In this document: in pieces, positions 10,228-19,766 of the stretch
How positions within the stretch are numbered: position 1 is the stretch's first letter
Layout of the letters: the number at the start of each line of letters is the position of its first letter
Assembly (NCBI GenBank): GCA_012934845.2
Contig: WNNJ02002477.1
Coordinates: 1 to 64,000 of the forward strand
Reading direction: 5' to 3'
From: Pomphorhynchus laevis
Lineage: Eukaryota; Acanthocephala; Palaeacanthocephala; Echinorhynchida; Pomphorhynchidae
DNA: 64,000 bases
The notes under the pieces: generated by a model
Told to the model about the DNA's origin: nothing
Seen by the model: the letters and a program-made list of their open reading frames with translations, nothing else
The model's database searches: none
Program-made: the position numbers and the translations under genes

Positions 10228-11124
10228 AAACACAAAGCATTGATGCGTCAAATAATTAAAAAAATATTGTACTTTTTATTTAGTACGCAGGGCGATTGCG
10301 AGCAGAACGGGCACCCCGAATGCATAAAGAAATTGAACGAGCCAGTTGTATACCAATCGTTAACCGAAGGCGTGTCAATTCCTCTACGTATGTATTTTTC
10401 TAATTGCCAATTTATGAGCAATGCGCTGAATTATCGTCACCGACGATTTACTTTCACCACCAAAACAGGAAAACACTAATGGCGCAAAATATGCCCTCTC
10501 TTTTAGTATGACTCGCTCTCTTGATACTTGCGATTTTTCGCTTTTCGTGAAATTCAAAGGCGAAAGTTGTTGACTTCGAGAGGTTACTAAAAACCTACAA
10601 ATCTCTTATAAATCGTTATTCTTGTTTCATTCGCTTTCTGTCACTATTCCGTCATAAATAATCCGTCCTTCACCAATTCTTCATATACTCATGTTCGATA
10701 TCTAATAAATCCACTGACGTTTGCAGATGGAAAAGTAGTAGGAAAGGTTAGAATAGTCACGATAAAAGAGTAGGACACTGGTTTATGTTTACGAAGAACT
10801 AAGCATTTATGCAGTGCTAATTTGGTTTCAGAAAAATAGTAGCCTAACATATTTTATCATTAGGCGCTACATAAGACCATTATTCGATCTTACGTGAATA
10901 TGTAATCCAAGAATACAGAAATATCCGGCATTGACAGAGAAAATCTGGTATTAAAATTACGTGCAATAAATATGCTTTTCGAAGTAACACGACCTTAAAA
11001 TTATTGAAATTTCATCGATGATATCTGCTGTCAAACAATTAAGGTTGATATCTGTTATCGAACAATTAAGTCTAGCAACCTTGAAAGCGTAGAAATATAA
11101 CCTTTCCTGCCGTCGTTTTTTAAT
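10228..11124. other. Unassigned sequence, one GC-richer open stretch
   Basis: No recognised gene. A splice-acceptor-like TTTTTATTTAG ends at 10284 and is followed by about 195 bp of GC-richer open frame to a stop near 10479 (encodes GDCEQNGHPECIKKLNEP). It could be one exon of an unknown or dead gene. A degenerate two-copy repeat of about 26 bp (GATATCTG..., CAACAATTAAG) lies at 11023-11070. Nothing else is visible. Confidence 0.3.
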
Positions 11125-12330
11125 TGATTACTGATCAAAAAATGTTGAGTATATATTTGATAATGTTCATCGAAGTCGTACTAAAAACGATAAAATGATC
11201 AGTTGGTGTATTGAACTTGCGCCTTTTCATTACGACGTCATTCACCGACCTGACAGATTCAATATCCCTACAGACGTACTATCTAGTCAAAATACTGGTA
11301 CTATTATTGGCAAGCACAAGTCGAACAATTGGATGTGTTTCACATTAATTTTTGTTATCCAGGCATTACTCGCCTTGCTCATTTGTTAAAAGTCCGTAAT
11401 ATTGCTTATTCTATCAAGGATATACGAAAGTCATTGCCAATTGCAAAGTTCGTGCAAGATTGAAGCCGAGATATTGCAAACCAAGTAATTGTCGTTTAAT
11501 AAAAGACAGTAATCCGTTCGTACGCTTACCTAAGATTTAAAGGATCCACTTCTTACGAATTCCCATAATCGATTTTTTATTATCGCCATAGACGAGCATT
11601 TGCGTTTTTCATGGCGTACACTTGTTCCGATATGTTCACCCTTAATGTCATCAATTGTCGAAAAATATTTGTCATATTCGGTACCTCATCGTTTATTCAC
11701 TCCGATCGAAACGTTCTTTCATGTCTGATCAATTGGCATCACATCGCCACAATTTGGACATCGCAACGAGTCACTCCACTCCTCATAACTTCACTGGAAA
11801 CTAACAAGTTGAACAGTATAATGGAAAAGTGTGGAAATGAGCTTGATCTTATGTATCGACAGCTACCAATGGAAAGGTCAGAGTCATCGTTGTCAAACGC
11901 TCTGCACCATATACGTTCATTACTATTTACATAAACAAATTGCAGACCACACGAGCGTATTTTCAAGTTCATAATAAGATTAACATCCGGTACCAGTATG
12001 GCTACATAGCTCACAAATCCCGCCGCCCGTTATATTACACATACATGATCTTTCAAACAAATATGAAATTAACATGGAAATCGTCGATTTGCTTAAGATA
12101 AACGAGAGTACAGTGTCTTTCAAACATCTAGCTCATTATCCGCGACTCACGCTTCTTCAATAAGACTCGTTTCATTACAATCGAATTCGAGAACAATAGG
12201 CAACTACTATTTCGGAAAACGATGATATACCTTCCTTACAGAACCAAGAATACGAAGGCGAAAACACTCCTCCGGAAACGATCAAATTCGAGCAATGTCA
12301 GTGTTAATTCCAAAATAGATGGACATATCT
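11125..12330 (+). mobile_element. Ty3/gypsy LTR-retrotransposon fossil (RNase H end and integrase)
   Basis: Recognised from the end of the RNase H domain and the following integrase zinc-binding and core region, in the gypsy order. The copy is broken in several places, lacks visible flanking LTRs in this interval, and is probably old. Its ends are approximate; the right side fades before a LINE fragment that begins near 12540. Confidence 0.6.
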
Positions 12331-12559
12331 TGACGGTGTGATATAATGTAATACACCGGACATTGAATCAAATGTTTTCATCATAAGGAAACAAAACATC
12401 CGAACCCTTGGTAATTCGTAGAGACAACGAAATCCTTTAATATACCTAAAAGATTTCATCAGACAGAAGATTTCTGAATGTCGGGGATAATGTCATATAA
12501 CTGTCTTATGTTGATTGTGATTGACCTATAATAATACAAATTTATTTAATGTGGCAAAT

Positions 12560-12576
12560 GCGTACAAGCTGTACGC
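12560..12576 (-). other. 3'-end hairpin of LINE B-1
   Basis: Perfect stem GCGTAC / GTACGC with a 5-nt loop, followed on the sense strand by the conserved ATTTGCCAC. The same structure with compensating changes occurs in the other group-B copies. Likely the RT recognition element, by analogy with LINEs that need a 3' stem-loop. Confidence 0.6.
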
Positions 12577-13449
12577 TTACAAGTCCACAAACAAAAATGA
12601 AAAAGTCAAGCAGATAAATTGTTAAAATGGGATCGGATTTGTCGTTTGAAGCACAGCAGGGAAGTTGATTGGCATATATGAATGGGCAGATGATTCAACG
12701 ATAGAGGAGCAGCCACCAGGAAGGAGCGGAGTCCAAAGGAGGTAGAGTAGTTTGGGACATGTAAAAGAAGGGAATTATATGAACGCAAGGAACAGTAAAC
12801 AGGACGAGAATTATCAAGAAAAGGAAGGTTGAGAAATGAAAGGGTATGAAAAGTTACAAGGCGGAAAGCAACGATAAGAAGACGAATTTGAACACGACAA
12901 TAAATTGTAGGCAAATCGAGAGAAGCAAGATGGTAGGATGTATGATCAAAACGACGAAGACGGAGGAGAATTCGGACAGCTGCGTTGACGATGCGTTGTA
13001 GGGAAAGAAGAGTGGATTTAGGTGAGTTGGAAAATAGACTAAGACAATAATCGAGTCTAGAAAAAAGGAGAGATGATATGAGAGTCATACAAAAAGGGAA
13101 ATCGATCAATCTACGAACTTGACGGAGTTTGCGGAGTATCAAGGTAGATGAGCGTACTTTATCTCTAACGAAAGGTTTAAGTGAAAGTCGGTTGTCAAAA
13201 TGGAAGCCTAGGAAAACGAGATTATCAACGATAGGAAGAATTGTAGAATTTAATGATACGGAGTGAGGTTCGAAGCCGAGGCGTCGAGGTAGGATCCACA
13301 TAATTTTGGATTTATCAGGATTCAGAGAAAGGCGAAGGGAAGAAAGATGATTGGAAATTGAGAAAAGACAGTCCGAAGCGGAGACACTAAGATCGTGAAT
13401 ACGATAAACAGGTGCATGAGCATAGATGAGAATGTCATCAGCATATTGC

Positions 13450-13457
13450 ATAACATG
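13450..13457 (+). repeat. Left target-site duplication of LINE A-2
   Basis: ATAACATG here and again at 17821-17828 flanks the inserted LINE A-2. The uninterrupted sequence is seen in LINE B-3 near 20260. Confidence 0.85.
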
Positions 13458-13515
13458 CAATAAAATTTATAACTGTTCTGTCAAATTACAATTAATAACA
13501 TACAATTACAGTTCA

Positions 13516-13548
13516 GATCGCTACGCTTGCGGAAAAATCTGTATTAAT
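13516..13548 (+). promoter_or_regulatory. 33-bp shared 5'-UTR block
   Basis: Exact reverse-complement match to 10195-10227 in LINE A-1. Its core CCGCAAGCGTAGCGA (complement strand) recurs with one difference at 23639-23653 in LINE B-3. The GC content is far above the AT-rich flanks. A promoter or RNA-structure role is possible. Confidence 0.6.
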
Positions 13549-13590
13549 TTGGAGTTTAAACTATCTTGTTATACATATTAACTACTTACA

Positions 13591-13646
13591 AAGAACCTAA
13601 ATTGGAAGAACCTAAACCTAAAAACCTATACCAGAAGAACCTACAC
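13591..13646 (+). repeat. Tandem repeat in LINE A-2 5' UTR
   Basis: About four units of 14-15 bp with consensus AAGAACCTAAACCNG, starting at 13591, 13606, 13620 and 13635, and ending 63 bp before the ORF1 ATG. Confidence 0.65.
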
Positions 13647-13709
13647 AATCTTTATTGAAATCTACACAAGAGACTTTACTCTGATAAAGTCTGAATATAC
13701 ATACATATA

Positions 13710-14870
13710 ATGGTCAAACAGAGAAAGACTACAAAGCGAGGTGATGCTGCCAAGTTCGTGGATTATCAGGTTCGGTGTTCAAGTGAAGATTGTCATGTGT
13801 GGACAAGTGTTTCAGTTCCCGGGGAAAAGAAAACAGCTCTGTCTAATGCATCTTTCTACTGCGGGTACTGCTGCGCATCTTTGATAAATGATTTGAAGAC
13901 GGAATCTACCCCCTTGGTTGTCGGTCTGTCAAGTTGTAATTCTCTTGGACCCATATCAGCTCCACCAATTCCAAAAAGCATAAGTGCCGGTCAAAGTAAG
14001 GAAGTTATTATTTCCAAATCTACTAAGAATGTTGAAAATTCCAGTCATAGTGATGGAAGCTATTCTAACTCTATATATCCCCCCTCAAATCTTAACTCTA
14101 TATATCCATCCTCAAGTCTTGCAAATAATCCAATGAATATAGATTTAACTATAGAGGGTGAGACTGTAGCCATGGATGTTCCAGTGCATTTCCCTGATGT
14201 TACTAATGATAAAAATACATATTGTCAGGTTTTGAATCATGGTCATATGTCTGATAATGGGACTGTCAAAAAGAAGGAACAAGCGTCAACGATAAGTCAA
14301 CATACACTATCCGCAGTGTCACGTGACAGTCTCGAATTGCAAATTGGTAATAATAGGAAACACACCGCTGATCGATGTAGATCTGTTATTCTGGCCAATG
14401 TAAGAGAATCTTTATTTGAGAACGCACAAGTACGTCTTAACGAGGACGTCCAGAGTGTGAGATTTATATTGACGCAGGTACTTGGTTCTTGCAATGTGGA
14501 TATTGTCAAACGTGTTAAACTCGTTGCATTATTTCGACTGGGTAAGCGTGATACACTTAGTAATAGGCCGCGTTTACTCAAGGCCGTATTTAGAGAGCAG
14601 TCGCATGCTGAGTTAATTCTTCGGAATTCATATCGTTTAAAAGGATCCCATGTTAGTCTCTTAAAAGATCTTGACGCTCTTCAAAGGGAGAAATTGTCTC
14701 AAGCTAAGAAAGAACTTGCATCTCGTGTTGCACTTGGTGAAAGCAATCTATGTGTGCAAAATTTTCAAGTAGTGAGGCGACGCATTCGAATCAGTTGGTC
14801 CCCACTAGATGTATCGCCACTCATGAATGTGGAGGGTTTTGGCAAGGTCTTACAACATATAAGTGCCTAG
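13710..14870 (+). CDS. LINE A-2 ORF1 protein (Cys zinc finger + RRM-like)
   Basis: 386 codons, intact, from ATG at 13710 (MVKQRKTTKRG, basic). Four-Cys finger at about residues 23-56 (CSSEDCHVWT ... FYCGYC), a Ser/Asn-rich linker including a duplicated SIYPSS-type segment (about 112-130), then the RRM-like C-terminus (about 222-360) with VILANVRES, LFRLGKRD, RPRLLKAVFRE and NLCVQNFQVVRRR. Same domain plan as the ORF1s of LINE A-1, A-4 and B-3. Expected role: binds element RNA and assists target-primed reverse transcription. ORF2's open frame overlaps its end. Confidence 0.8.
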   Translation: MVKQRKTTKRGDAAKFVDYQVRCSSEDCHVWTSVSVPGEKKTALSNASFYCGYCCASLINDLKTESTPLVVGLSSCNSLGPISAPPIPKSISAGQSKEVIISKSTKNVENSSHSDGSYSNSIYPPSNLNSIYPSSSLANNPMNIDLTIEGETVAMDVPVHFPDVTNDKNTYCQVLNHGHMSDNGTVKKKEQASTISQHTLSAVSRDSLELQIGNNRKHTADRCRSVILANVRESLFENAQVRLNEDVQSVRFILTQVLGSCNVDIVKRVKLVALFRLGKRDTLSNRPRLLKAVFREQSHAELILRNSYRLKGSHVSLLKDLDALQREKLSQAKKELASRVALGESNLCVQNFQVVRRRIRISWSPLDVSPLMNVEGFGKVLQHISA

Positions 14871-14872
14871 CT

Positions 14873-17740
14873 GATTTTGGATCTGAAGTGTGTCAGATTG
14901 CTAGAGATGATATTATTACTCGCACTGGTGTGAATAAAAGTCATAGTGTATTTTATTAAAATGTTCAAAGCTTGTTACAGAAAGTCGATGAGCTAAAGTT
15001 TAGGATCGAGTCTGTTAATCCAATTATAGTTGGTATTACAGAATATTGGCTTAATTGTGATGTATCCGATGCTGAGGTATCCATCCCAGGCTATTCTTTG
15101 TTCCGTAGTGATCGGATAGTGGGTAGGGGTGGTGGCGTAGCTCTCTTTATGAGAGACGAAGTTAAGGTGCGCGTTTTGAGTAAGTCGTCTATTGATAGAG
15201 TTGAGAGTTTGTGGTGTCGGGTGAAGTTTGATAACAGCTCACCCATCATACTGGGTCTTATGTATCGTGCTCCTAAGGCAATATCTAAGAAACTCATTGA
15301 AGAGATAGAGTTGTATACGCGAGGAGATTGTGATACTGTGATAATTGGGGATCTGAATATGCCAGATGTTGAATGGACTTCGAATACGGTTCTTCCTACT
15401 TGTGATAGTGAATCTTGTGACCTTATGGAGTGTTTTGCTTATTGTGGTCTTGCTCAATTTGTTGATGTACATACTCACTTTTCAAGTTGTAGTTCTTCCC
15501 TTCTTGATCTTTGCCTATCGACAAACAGTCAATTAATCAGTAGTATCCAATATGATTCTCCTGTTGGTTTGTCTGATCACTGTGTAGTTAAAGTTTTGCT
15601 AAATATACAAATGAGGGTGTTTCATCATGCTCGGTACAAACGTCAGATTAATGTTTTTCGGGCGAACTATGATGTTATTACATCAAAGCTGCATAGAGTA
15701 AGTTGGCCTGATCCGGCTGTTGTCGGAGTTGACGAGGCCTGAGATCATTTTCGCGTGACGCTTTATTCTCTAATGGTAAAATTTTCACCTTTGAAGTCTA
15801 AGACTAGTCGGAAAAGCGCTCGTTGGTTTGACACTGAGCTGGCTACTGCGATGAAGGCTCGTGACTTCAGTTTCAAATGCTTTAAGGGTGGGTTTTGTGA
15901 ATATGGTGTTTATAAGCAGGCGAGAAATTTCTTCAATTCTTTAAAACGACATAAGCGCTATTTATTTGAAAATAGTCTAGCTCATAGTTGTAGACATGAT
16001 CCCAAAGCTCTCTTTCTATATGTGAATAGTAGTAGGAACGCTAATAAAACAATTGGCCAATATTTTGATAGCGTTATTGAAGACGACCTTGCTGAGATGT
16101 TCTCAAGGCATTTGTACTTGGACAAAGAGACTACAAACGAGTATTCTGAAGCTATCCAGAACAGTGAGACGATAAGAGGTGCTAGTGTTTCATATCCTAG
16201 TTTAGACATAGCTAATTTGATAACTCATGAGAAAGTTTTAGCTGAACTGCATCGTCTTAAAGAGACAAACTCCAAAGGTGCTGATTTGTTACCTTCGATA
16301 TATCTTCGTCGAATAGCAGACTCAATATATACACCACTTTGTAACATATTTCGACAATCTATTATTGATACGACTCTTCCAAAAGAGTGGAAACAATCGA
16401 TCATTCACCCCATCTTCAAAAAGGGTGATAGATCTTCAGTAGACAATTATAGACCAGTAAGTATTACTTGCTTATGTTGTAGAATGTTAGAGCGAATTAT
16501 ACATGGTTATATGGTCAAGTTTTATAGTGAGAATAATGTAATAGCTTCTGAGCAACATGGTTTCCGTAAGGGTTATTCGACAGTTACTAATCTACTCGCA
16601 GCACATCTTGATTGGTCAGCTAATAAAGCCGTATCAATTGCTACTGACATCATATTCTTCGATTTCTCTAAGGCATTTAACAGAGCAGACCATAGATTCC
16701 TCCTAAATAAACTAGAGAAAAGTGGCATTCCATTTTTGCTTGTTAGATGGATTGAATCGTTTTTAAGCAATCGTAGTTATTGTGTGCATGTAGATAATTT
16801 TTACTCTTCTTCGCGGCCATGTAATATAGGGGTGCCTCAAGGTTCAGTATTGGGTCCATTGTTATTTAGTGTCTACATCAACGATATCCCGGAATTTATT
16901 GATTCTCGGATGCTTTTATATGCAGACGATTTGAAAATCTGGCGGGCAATTCGTTCACCCAATGATATAGTTAAACTGCAACGGGATATCGATGAAGTCG
17001 AAAATTGGGCTCTGCTCAATAGGTTGATTGTAAATATATCAAAATGCAAACATTTACGTGTTCGTGGCGGAAATGCTCAATCTTTAGTTAATTATAGCTT
17101 TCAAAGCAGTGATATAGAACGAATGAGCAAATATAAGGACTTGGGAGTATGGATAAACAGTGATTTGAGTACCGTCACACAAACTGAACATGCTTGTTCA
17201 AATGCGTTGGGGATAATCGGTCAACTTCGACGCACTTTCATTGCACTCAATCAATTTGCCCTACGTCCGCTAATTTTTGCTCATGTGTTGAGCCGTCTTC
17301 TATATGCTGCGCCGTGTGTGTATCCCCAAAATTCAAAAGAACATATTAGTTCAGAGAGGGTACTTCATAGAGCTACCAAGCTAGCACCGCAACTGAAATT
17401 TTTGTCGTACCCTGATTGATTAAAAGCACTTAGACTTGAGACTGTCACGTGGACCCGCCGGTACATCGATATGAGTATGGTCTGGCAAATTCTTAATGAT
17501 TTGGATCATCCACTTCGAGATTGTCTTCATTTGCGCTCATCCAATATCCTCCGAGGCCATGGTTTAACCCTGCGACGTGAAAGGATAAGAAAATCACGAG
17601 CTGTCCAATTTGATCGGCGAGTTGTATCTCTGTGGAATAGGCTTGGAGAGTCAACAGTGTGTAGTAGCAATATCGACGAATTCAAAAAGAAATTACGGAT
17701 GGACGATGCCATGGGGAAAGCTGCTTTTCCGTATTTGTGA
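14873..17740 (+). pseudogene. LINE A-2 ORF2: endonuclease-RT, three in-frame stops
   Basis: One reading frame throughout, with no indels. The true start is not determined; 14873 is nominal. Endonuclease: GITEYWLN, GRGGGVALFM, IGDLNMPDVEW, LLDLCLS, GLSDHCVV. RT: NSKGADLLP, FKKGD, NYRPVSITC, QHGFRKGYST, FFDFSKAFN (A), GVPQGSVLGPLLF (B), YADD (C), thumb and C-terminus to 17740. Stops: TAA at 14957, TGA at 15740 where LINE A-1 has Trp (TGG to TGA), and TGA at 17417 where LINE A-1 has Arg (consistent with CGA to TGA). Motif A ends in Asn where Asp is usual (KAFN). Recently inactivated copy. Confidence 0.85.
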
Positions 17741-17820
17741 TACTTTTATTATATTTTCTTTTTTTCTGCAGTGAACCAGCCAATTAAGCCATGCTTTTAT
17801 GTGCTGTTGAAACATTAATA

Positions 17821-17828
17821 ATAACATG
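17821..17828 (+). repeat. Right target-site duplication of LINE A-2
   Basis: ATAACATG, the partner of 13450-13457. Confidence 0.85.
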
Positions 17829-18495
17829 GAAGTTAAATTTATGAGAAATCGAAGACAAATCACCAAGAAGAAGAGAGAAAAGTATAGGGCCTAATACGGA
17901 GCCTTGTGGAACACCGGACAGAATGGACGAAGGATGGGAGAGAGAAGAGTTAGAATATACGCGAAATGTACGGTTTGATAGATATGAAGAAAACCATGAT
18001 ACAGTGGGTAAAGAGAAGTCATAATCATGACGAAGGTGATGGAGAAGAATCGAGTGATCGACGTTGTCAAAAGCAGACGATAGATCAAGAGAAACTATGA
18101 CACTACATAATTTATGATCGCGCGATATGAGTAAGTCGTTATAAACTTTAAGACAAGCAATTTCGGTAGTAATTAGAGCGAAAAGCGGCTTGGAAACGAG
18201 GAAATAAGTTGGGGGAAAAGAGATATGTATTAACTTGCTTAAGAACGAGACGCTCAAGGAGTTTAGAGAGGGTTGGGAGAAGTTAGATAGGACGGTACGA
18301 AGATGGTAGTGAGGAGTCGAGAGATTGTTTTTTGATGATAAGACGAACAGTGGCGCATTTCCAGATGGAAGGAAATGTACGGCTACGGATGGACGAGTTG
18401 AACAATGTGGTTAGGAAGGGTAAGATAAAGGAGCAGATATTTTTAAGCAAGTGAGTGGGAATTGTGTCAGAAGGAGAGGTTTTATTAGGTATATA
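17821..18495 (-). pseudogene. LINE B-2, 5' part of the copy split by LINE A-2
   Basis: Minus-strand RT segment reading from PIPTHLLKNI-type sequence at about 18490 through the SYRPI region, SLDLSSAFDNVDHS (motif A) and GVPQGSVLGPILFS (motif B) to the insertion point at 17821. With 12540-13457 it makes a 5'-truncated LINE of about 1.6 kb. Small frame breaks occur near 18280 and in the segment following FRSNY. Confidence 0.85.
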
Positions 18496-18549
18496 TGTGT
18501 TCTTTTCGATTTGCTAAATAAAGCTTATTAAATCAGATCATTGAGTTAA

Positions 18550-18890
18550 TCTACATCCGCATCCAACTTCGCTTTCTCCTAACTTTTAGTCTCATCGCTG
18601 TTAGCTCTCCATCGTTTCAACCCCCCCATTCTTAGTCAACAATCGCCCACCTCTCTCTATCAATGCGTTCCCGTAATTGCCTCTTACTCCACATTCCCAA
18701 TTACTCAAACTACTACGGTCTGCGATCCTTCCTCGTCGTCGCCCCTTACCTGCTCTCGACGTCCGCCGCACTCCCTCCTTTATCACATTAAAATAGCTCC
18801 TCCGTTCCCACCTTCTCGACACATGACTTAGGTATTTTGTTGTAGTCATGCAAGCGTGCGATGGCACGCATTTGCCTTAAAAAATAAATC
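18550..18890 (+). mobile_element. LINE B-7, 3' end only
   Basis: Plus-strand copy of the last 300 bp or so of a second group-B subfamily (closest to LINE B-6 and B-5), ending with the hairpin GCGTGC-GATG-GCACGC at 18854-18869 and ATTTGCC. Coding remnant corresponds to the LRSFLV...LDVRR C-terminus but is frame-broken. Confidence 0.7.
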
Positions 18891-19689
18891 CTTTTCTTTT
18901 TAATAAACTTTAATGCTTTATTGATTATTAATAAAGATACGAAAGACTTTCAATACAATTTTTTTAGTTAGCACGAACAGAAAAGTATAAACCTGCATGC
19001 TTCTTTACAACCTTCGTCAGGAAGCTTAACTCTGAATGTGCCTAACACAGACGCCTAGCCTCCAATGAGGCGTTTCGACTTTAGTCTCTTCATTACTACA
19101 GGGTGGTATCCTCAGTGTGCCCCTGTAGCTACACAACTTCGACAGTGCTTAATCCTCAGTAAACCTCTGAAATGAATTCATTAATAATCAAAATTTTGTT
19201 TTTATTTTTTATTAATTTATTATTTAGTTTTATTTTAACTTGGAAAATAGTTTTGATGCCACTTAATATTTTTGTAAAATAAATATATTTCCTGTTCCTT
19301 TATTCAAGTAAATAGTCAGCAAGTTAACACGCTATTTTTGAATCGCACTTTTTATTGAAGATTTAATAATTTTTATTTATATTTCAAGTCAGTGGTAATA
19401 TTAAAGAACAAGAGGAATAATTAATTTCCTGCAGATGACACATCATTTCGATGAATATTAATATTGTCTTCAAAACATTTATTTTGAGTGCTTTTACATC
19501 AGTGCTATTATACGCGAGACAATTTTTTCTCCACCTTCTGTTTTGCATATTATCTTGAGTACGGCATGTTTTAATCTCAGGTGATTTTTTTAATTTTTGA
19601 ATATTTTATGAACTTATGGCGATTTGTTATGAAAACACGAACTCGATGGCATTCTTGTTTTTAATATTGCCGTTTTCATTCTTGCTTTT
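18891..19689 (-). other. AT-rich spacer with a GC-richer island holding a hammerhead-like fold
   Basis: Most of the interval is featureless AT-rich DNA. At about 18970-19170 a GC-richer island contains, on the minus strand, ATGAAGA, a 3-bp stem with TAAA loop, GAAA, then a stem-loop ending in GTC (19050-19093). Three CTGANGA motifs (CTGAGGA twice, CTGACGA once) also occur in the island. It may be a Penelope-like element terminus. Confidence 0.35.
19050..19093 (-). ncRNA. Hammerhead-ribozyme-like motif
   Basis: Minus strand: TGAAGA; stem II GAC-TAAA-GTC; GAAA; stem III ACGCCT/AGGCGT closed by a loop that itself can fold (CCTC/GAGG); then T-C at the expected cleavage position. Against it: the C of CTGANGA is A, and stem I is weak (two or three pairs). 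Penelope-like elements are known to carry hammerhead motifs, and a GIY-YIG fragment of that class is present at 46.6-47.2 kb. Activity is doubtful. Confidence 0.35.
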
Positions 19690-19720
19690 ATATAATATAA
19701 ATTTATTTAATGTGGCAAAT

Positions 19721-19737
19721 GCGTACAAGCTGTACGC
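19721..19737 (-). other. 3'-end hairpin of LINE B-3
   Basis: GCGTAC-AGCTT-GTACGC on the sense strand, identical to LINE B-1, followed by ATTTGCCACATTAAATAAA. Confidence 0.6.
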
Positions 19738-19766
19738 TTACAAGTCCACAAACAAAAATGAAAAAG

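Larger units (their letters stand above)
5780..10250 (-). mobile_element. LINE A-1 (CR1-like), near full length
   Basis: Minus-strand CR1-like LINE with 5' UTR (about 10250-9941), ORF1 (9940-8696), ORF2 (8624-5869) and a short 3' UTR. Exact ends are uncertain: the 5' end lies at or beyond 10227, where a 33-bp block shared with LINE A-2 occurs, and the 3' end is near 5780, tail to tail with LINE alpha-2. Only one frame change is seen in about 4.2 kb, so it is young. Confidence 0.8.
12540..13457 (-). pseudogene. LINE B-1, 3' part of a copy split by LINE A-2
   Basis: Carries a 284-codon open frame (13460-12606; its first codon lies on the junction) from RT motif C (YADDILIYAHAP) through the thumb to the ORF2 stop. 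The 3' UTR and terminal hairpin (12560-12576) follow. Its 5' boundary ends exactly where LINE A-2 starts; the sequence continues at 17821. Joined, the two pieces align without a gap to LINE B-3 (GCATAACATG then GAAGTTAAAT). The group is L2/CR1-like by its RT motifs. Confidence 0.85.
13458..17820 (+). mobile_element. LINE A-2 (CR1-like), full length, 4,363 bp
   Basis: Boundaries are fixed by the 8-bp duplication ATAACATG (13450-13457 and 17821-17828) and by continuity of the interrupted group-B LINE. Order: 5' UTR of about 250 bp with the 33-bp shared block and a tandem repeat, ORF1 (13710-14870), ORF2 (to 17740), 3' UTR of about 80 bp. Being full length, it shows where a group-A element really starts: about 58 bp upstream of the shared block. 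Confidence 0.9.

Noticed and set aside
10195-13548. The 33-bp inverted pair as terminal inverted repeats of a 3.3-kb DNA transposon
   Set aside because: Both copies lie inside 5' UTRs of divergently oriented LINEs, and the target duplication of LINE A-2 puts its true end 58 bp further out.
19020-19170. U4 or U5 snRNA gene because of a CCAATGAGG string
   Set aside because: The remaining conserved snRNA elements (Sm site, stem sequences) are absent; a hammerhead-like fold explains the region better.
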